Shown one piece after another: positions 61,930 through 64,000 of a DNA stretch of 64,000 bases. A program made the position numbers and the translations under genes. Position 1 is the stretch's first letter; every line of letters begins with the position of its first letter. The stretch lies in assembly GCF_023149135.1 (NCBI RefSeq), contig NZ_JAIWJX010000002.1, forward strand, positions 3,658,001 to 3,722,000, written 5' to 3'. Below the pieces are notes generated by a model. The model had not been told where the DNA came from, did not search any database, and worked only from the letters and a program-made list of their open reading frames with translations. Origin of the DNA: Fictibacillus marinisediminis. Lineage in GTDB: Bacteria; Bacillota; Bacilli; Bacillales; Fictibacillaceae.

Positions 61930-64000
61930 TTAATTCACCTTATAAAAAAGCTTTCTAGTAAGAAAACGCCATAACTTCGTTATACCTCGACTGTTATTTC
62001 TATCTAATGAAAGTTCTTTCGCTAGTAAACTAGCTAATTGCATGGCTTCATGTTTAACGAAATAGTGATTTCCTCTAGAAATCCTTGAACTCTTAACATT
62101 TGTTGCAAAGGCTTTCCAATCCGCAGCACGATTTTCCTGTTTATTTGTTATGACGTCACATTCTCCTAATACACAATGAAGTGGTGTACGTAACTTGATA
62201 GATGGTTCTTTATAATTTTTCTCGAAAAACCTTGCATGCTCTAACATGTCATGTCTTACTGCAGCGATAATTTCTTTAGTCTCTCCGTAATTGAGCGCCC
62301 CGTCGAATCCACCAATTGACTGAAGATACATCTCCAACTCGTTTTCTGAAGTCGAATTACTGCGTTCTCTAGATCCCACTGGATCAATATCAGGTAAAGC
62401 AGCACCTACATACAAAGTGTGAACCTCACGTCCATGCTTTTCCAACAATTGCGTCAGATAAACTGCTATGGTTGATCCTGAACATTGTCCATAAATTGCT
62501 ATCGGACCATCAATCTTCTCTATAATTTCACGACAACATTTCTCAGCTATATCTTCCCAAGACATATACGATTCACCACGTCGTCCTGGATCATGTCCTG
62601 GTAAAGCAACTGACCACAGTGCTATATGGGATGGAAGTGAATCAGCTAACGACTGATAGACAGTAACATTCCCACCTCCATAAGGAATACACACCAACGA
62701 AATGTTATGATCTGACTCAGGTGTTAAACGATAGAGTAACTCAGCTTGAGATGAGACTGAACTTCTTAAATAGTTCGCTATCATACGAACTGTGCGCTGT
62801 TTAAATAATTCTACAACAGGTAGTCCCCCTTCAATGCTTCGAGATAACCGAATTGCAGAGAATGAATCGCCACCTATTTCAAAGAAATCATCATCAATTC
62901 CTATATCATCAATTCCTAGAATCTGCTTCCACGTATTTAGAATACTTGCTTCCAGTGTGTCTGTTGGCTCTTGTAGAGTCGCTTCGTTTATTTGAGGTGT
63001 AATCTTTTTCAAAGCAAGACGATCCACTTTTCCACTTCGATTTTTTGGAAGACTATCGATTCCTCTAAAGGAAGAAGGTATCATATATATCGGTAAAATT
63101 TGTGTGAGATACTCGCGCAAATTTATCTCTACGACATCTCTATCCATTACGGGCACATAATACGCTATCAATGATGAGCCTCGTTTATCATTGGAATTTA
63201 CAACTACAACAGCTTCTTTGATATCTTTGTAAGAACCTAGTGCAGATTCAATATCACTCAAATCCACACGTAACCCATGAACCTTAGCTTGAAAATCTAT
63301 ACGTCCGATAAGTTCAAGATTGCCATCTTTACGCCAACGCGCAAGATCACCTGTTCTAAAAAGTCTTTCTGGTTGATTTCCCCGTAAGTTATAATTGATA
63401 AAGCGTTTTTGAGTAAGTTCTGGCAGACCAATATATTCACGTGCTAGCCCAACCCCTCCGAGGTATAGCTCGCCTGGAACCCCTACAGGTGTTGGCTGCA
63501 TCCATCGATCAAGAACATAGACATGCTGGTTGGCCATTGGTTTACCGTATGGAATACTGGTCCAATGTTCTTCAATTTTATCAACCGAATAGATTGTTGA
63601 GTGAATTGAGGATTCTGTAGCACCACCAAGAGCAATAACTTTTACATTAGGTGCATACTTACGTAGTCTCTCGGGTATTGATACTGGTATCCAGTCCCCT
63701 CCCAGTAAAACTAAACGTAAATTTGGCAAATATATATCATTAGCCCGTTCAAGTTCTTCAACTAGTAATTCAAGTAAGGCGGGTGCTGAGTTCCAGATTG
63801 TGACTTCATTTTTACGCATCAAATCTAACCAATGTGTAGGTTCTCTCAAGGAATCAGAATCTGGGATCACTAACGTTCCTCCCGCGATTAGCATTCCCAT
63901 CGTTTCATAGACAGACATATCAAAGCTAGGTGATGAAAGAAAAAGTATCCGATCTTCTTTACTCACTGCAAATCTTTGATTTATATCCAGAAGATTATTT
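61930..64000 (-). CDS. NRPS module: adenylation (partial)-carrier-thioesterase, runs off the window
   Basis: At least 690 residues, open to the right edge. It holds the second half of an adenylation domain (SPSFDMSVYETM A4, LGGATESSIHSTIY A5, FRTGD A7, SGKVDRLALKK A10), a carrier domain (FFEIGGDSFSAIRL) and a C-terminal thioesterase. The thioesterase elbow is IYGQCSGST, so its nucleophile is Cys, like that of the separate type II enzyme; the catalytic His is in RGNHYFVKHEA. Pocket residues by eye are D-M-Y-A-L-G-G-I-H-K, not assigned. The terminal thioesterase suggests that this protein releases the product even though its gene comes first in the operon. A basic tail (RFLTRKLFYK) ends the protein. 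Confidence 0.88.
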   Translation of the reverse strand, partial: NNLLDINQRFAVSKEDRILFLSSPSFDMSVYETMGMLIAGGTLVIPDSDSLREPTHWLDLMRKNEVTIWNSAPALLELLVEELERANDIYLPNLRLVLLGGDWIPVSIPERLRKYAPNVKVIALGGATESSIHSTIYSVDKIEEHWTSIPYGKPMANQHVYVLDRWMQPTPVGVPGELYLGGVGLAREYIGLPELTQKRFINYNLRGNQPERLFRTGDLARWRKDGNLELIGRIDFQAKVHGLRVDLSDIESALGSYKDIKEAVVVVNSNDKRGSSLIAYYVPVMDRDVVEINLREYLTQILPIYMIPSSFRGIDSLPKNRSGKVDRLALKKITPQINEATLQEPTDTLEASILNTWKQILGIDDIGIDDDFFEIGGDSFSAIRLSRSIEGGLPVVELFKQRTVRMIANYLRSSVSSQAELLYRLTPESDHNISLVCIPYGGGNVTVYQSLADSLPSHIALWSVALPGHDPGRRGESYMSWEDIAEKCCREIIEKIDGPIAIYGQCSGSTIAVYLTQLLEKHGREVHTLYVGAALPDIDPVGSRERSNSTSENELEMYLQSIGGFDGALNYGETKEIIAAVRHDMLEHARFFEKNYKEPSIKLRTPLHCVLGECDVITNKQENRAADWKAFATNVKSSRISRGNHYFVKHEAMQLASLLAKELSLDRNNSRGITKLWRFLTRKLFYKVN

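Overview
The window looks like a chromosomal segment of an endospore-forming low-GC Gram-positive, most likely Bacillaceae. The signs are strong AGGAGG ribosome binding sites, frequent TTG/GTG starts, an S-box riboswitch, a YfkN-type nucleotidase, DgcK/DgcW-like c-di-GMP enzymes and TagF-like wall polymer genes. I cannot name the species. I see no tRNA, rRNA, CRISPR array, IS element or prophage.

Region 1 (1-15.5 kb) holds mixed housekeeping and accessory genes: a BASS transporter, an S-box-controlled alpha/beta hydrolase, a nuclease lipoprotein, a PrmC-like methyltransferase, an AtoE-like transporter, oxidoreductases, a YkgJ protein and a large secreted double-domain nucleotidase. A small paralogous gene pair follows, with a catalytically dead-looking phosphatase between its members. 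Eight ~50 bp nested palindromes (GGTGCC(A/T)GGCACC at both ends) and two half copies are scattered through the first 20 kb. Some of them form the ends of reading frames.

Region 2 (15.5-25.3 kb) is for signalling: a three-gene c-di-GMP operon (MHYT-PAS-GGDEF-EAL, 5TM-GGDEF, HD-GYP), a chemoreceptor paired with a BMP-type binding lipoprotein, a small lipoprotein and a secreted V8-like serine protease.

Region 3 (25.3-34 kb) is a surface glycopolymer operon read leftward: rmlA, rmlB, a TagF-like polymerase, an ATP-grasp/HAD fusion, a DegT-type sugar aminotransferase and a family 2 glycosyltransferase. No rmlC or rmlD is present, so an amino-deoxy sugar is more likely than rhamnose.

Region 4 (34-43.7 kb) holds membrane and secreted proteins, a NagZ-like glucosaminidase, a second HD-GYP protein followed by a c-di-GMP-I riboswitch, a RibD-like reductase and two broken genes.

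Region 5 (43.7 kb to the right edge) is an incomplete nonribosomal peptide gene cluster, all on the minus strand. It encodes an Sfp-type activator, a DAHP synthase/chorismate mutase behind a Fur-box-like site, an SDR, a two-subunit anthranilate-type synthase, a PaaK-like aryl ligase, a C-fragment/adenylation protein, a class V PLP enzyme, an AlkZ-like DNA glycosylase-family protein, a heterocyclization module (Cy-A-PCP), a free carrier protein, a type II thioesterase, a C-PCP protein and an A-PCP-TE module cut by the window edge. Both thioesterases carry Cys in place of the nucleophilic Ser. The logic suggests an aminobenzoate-primed, azoline-containing product. The Fur site favours an iron-scavenging role, while the AlkZ-like gene raises the alternative of a DNA-reactive product. 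This cluster is the most promising undescribed system here.
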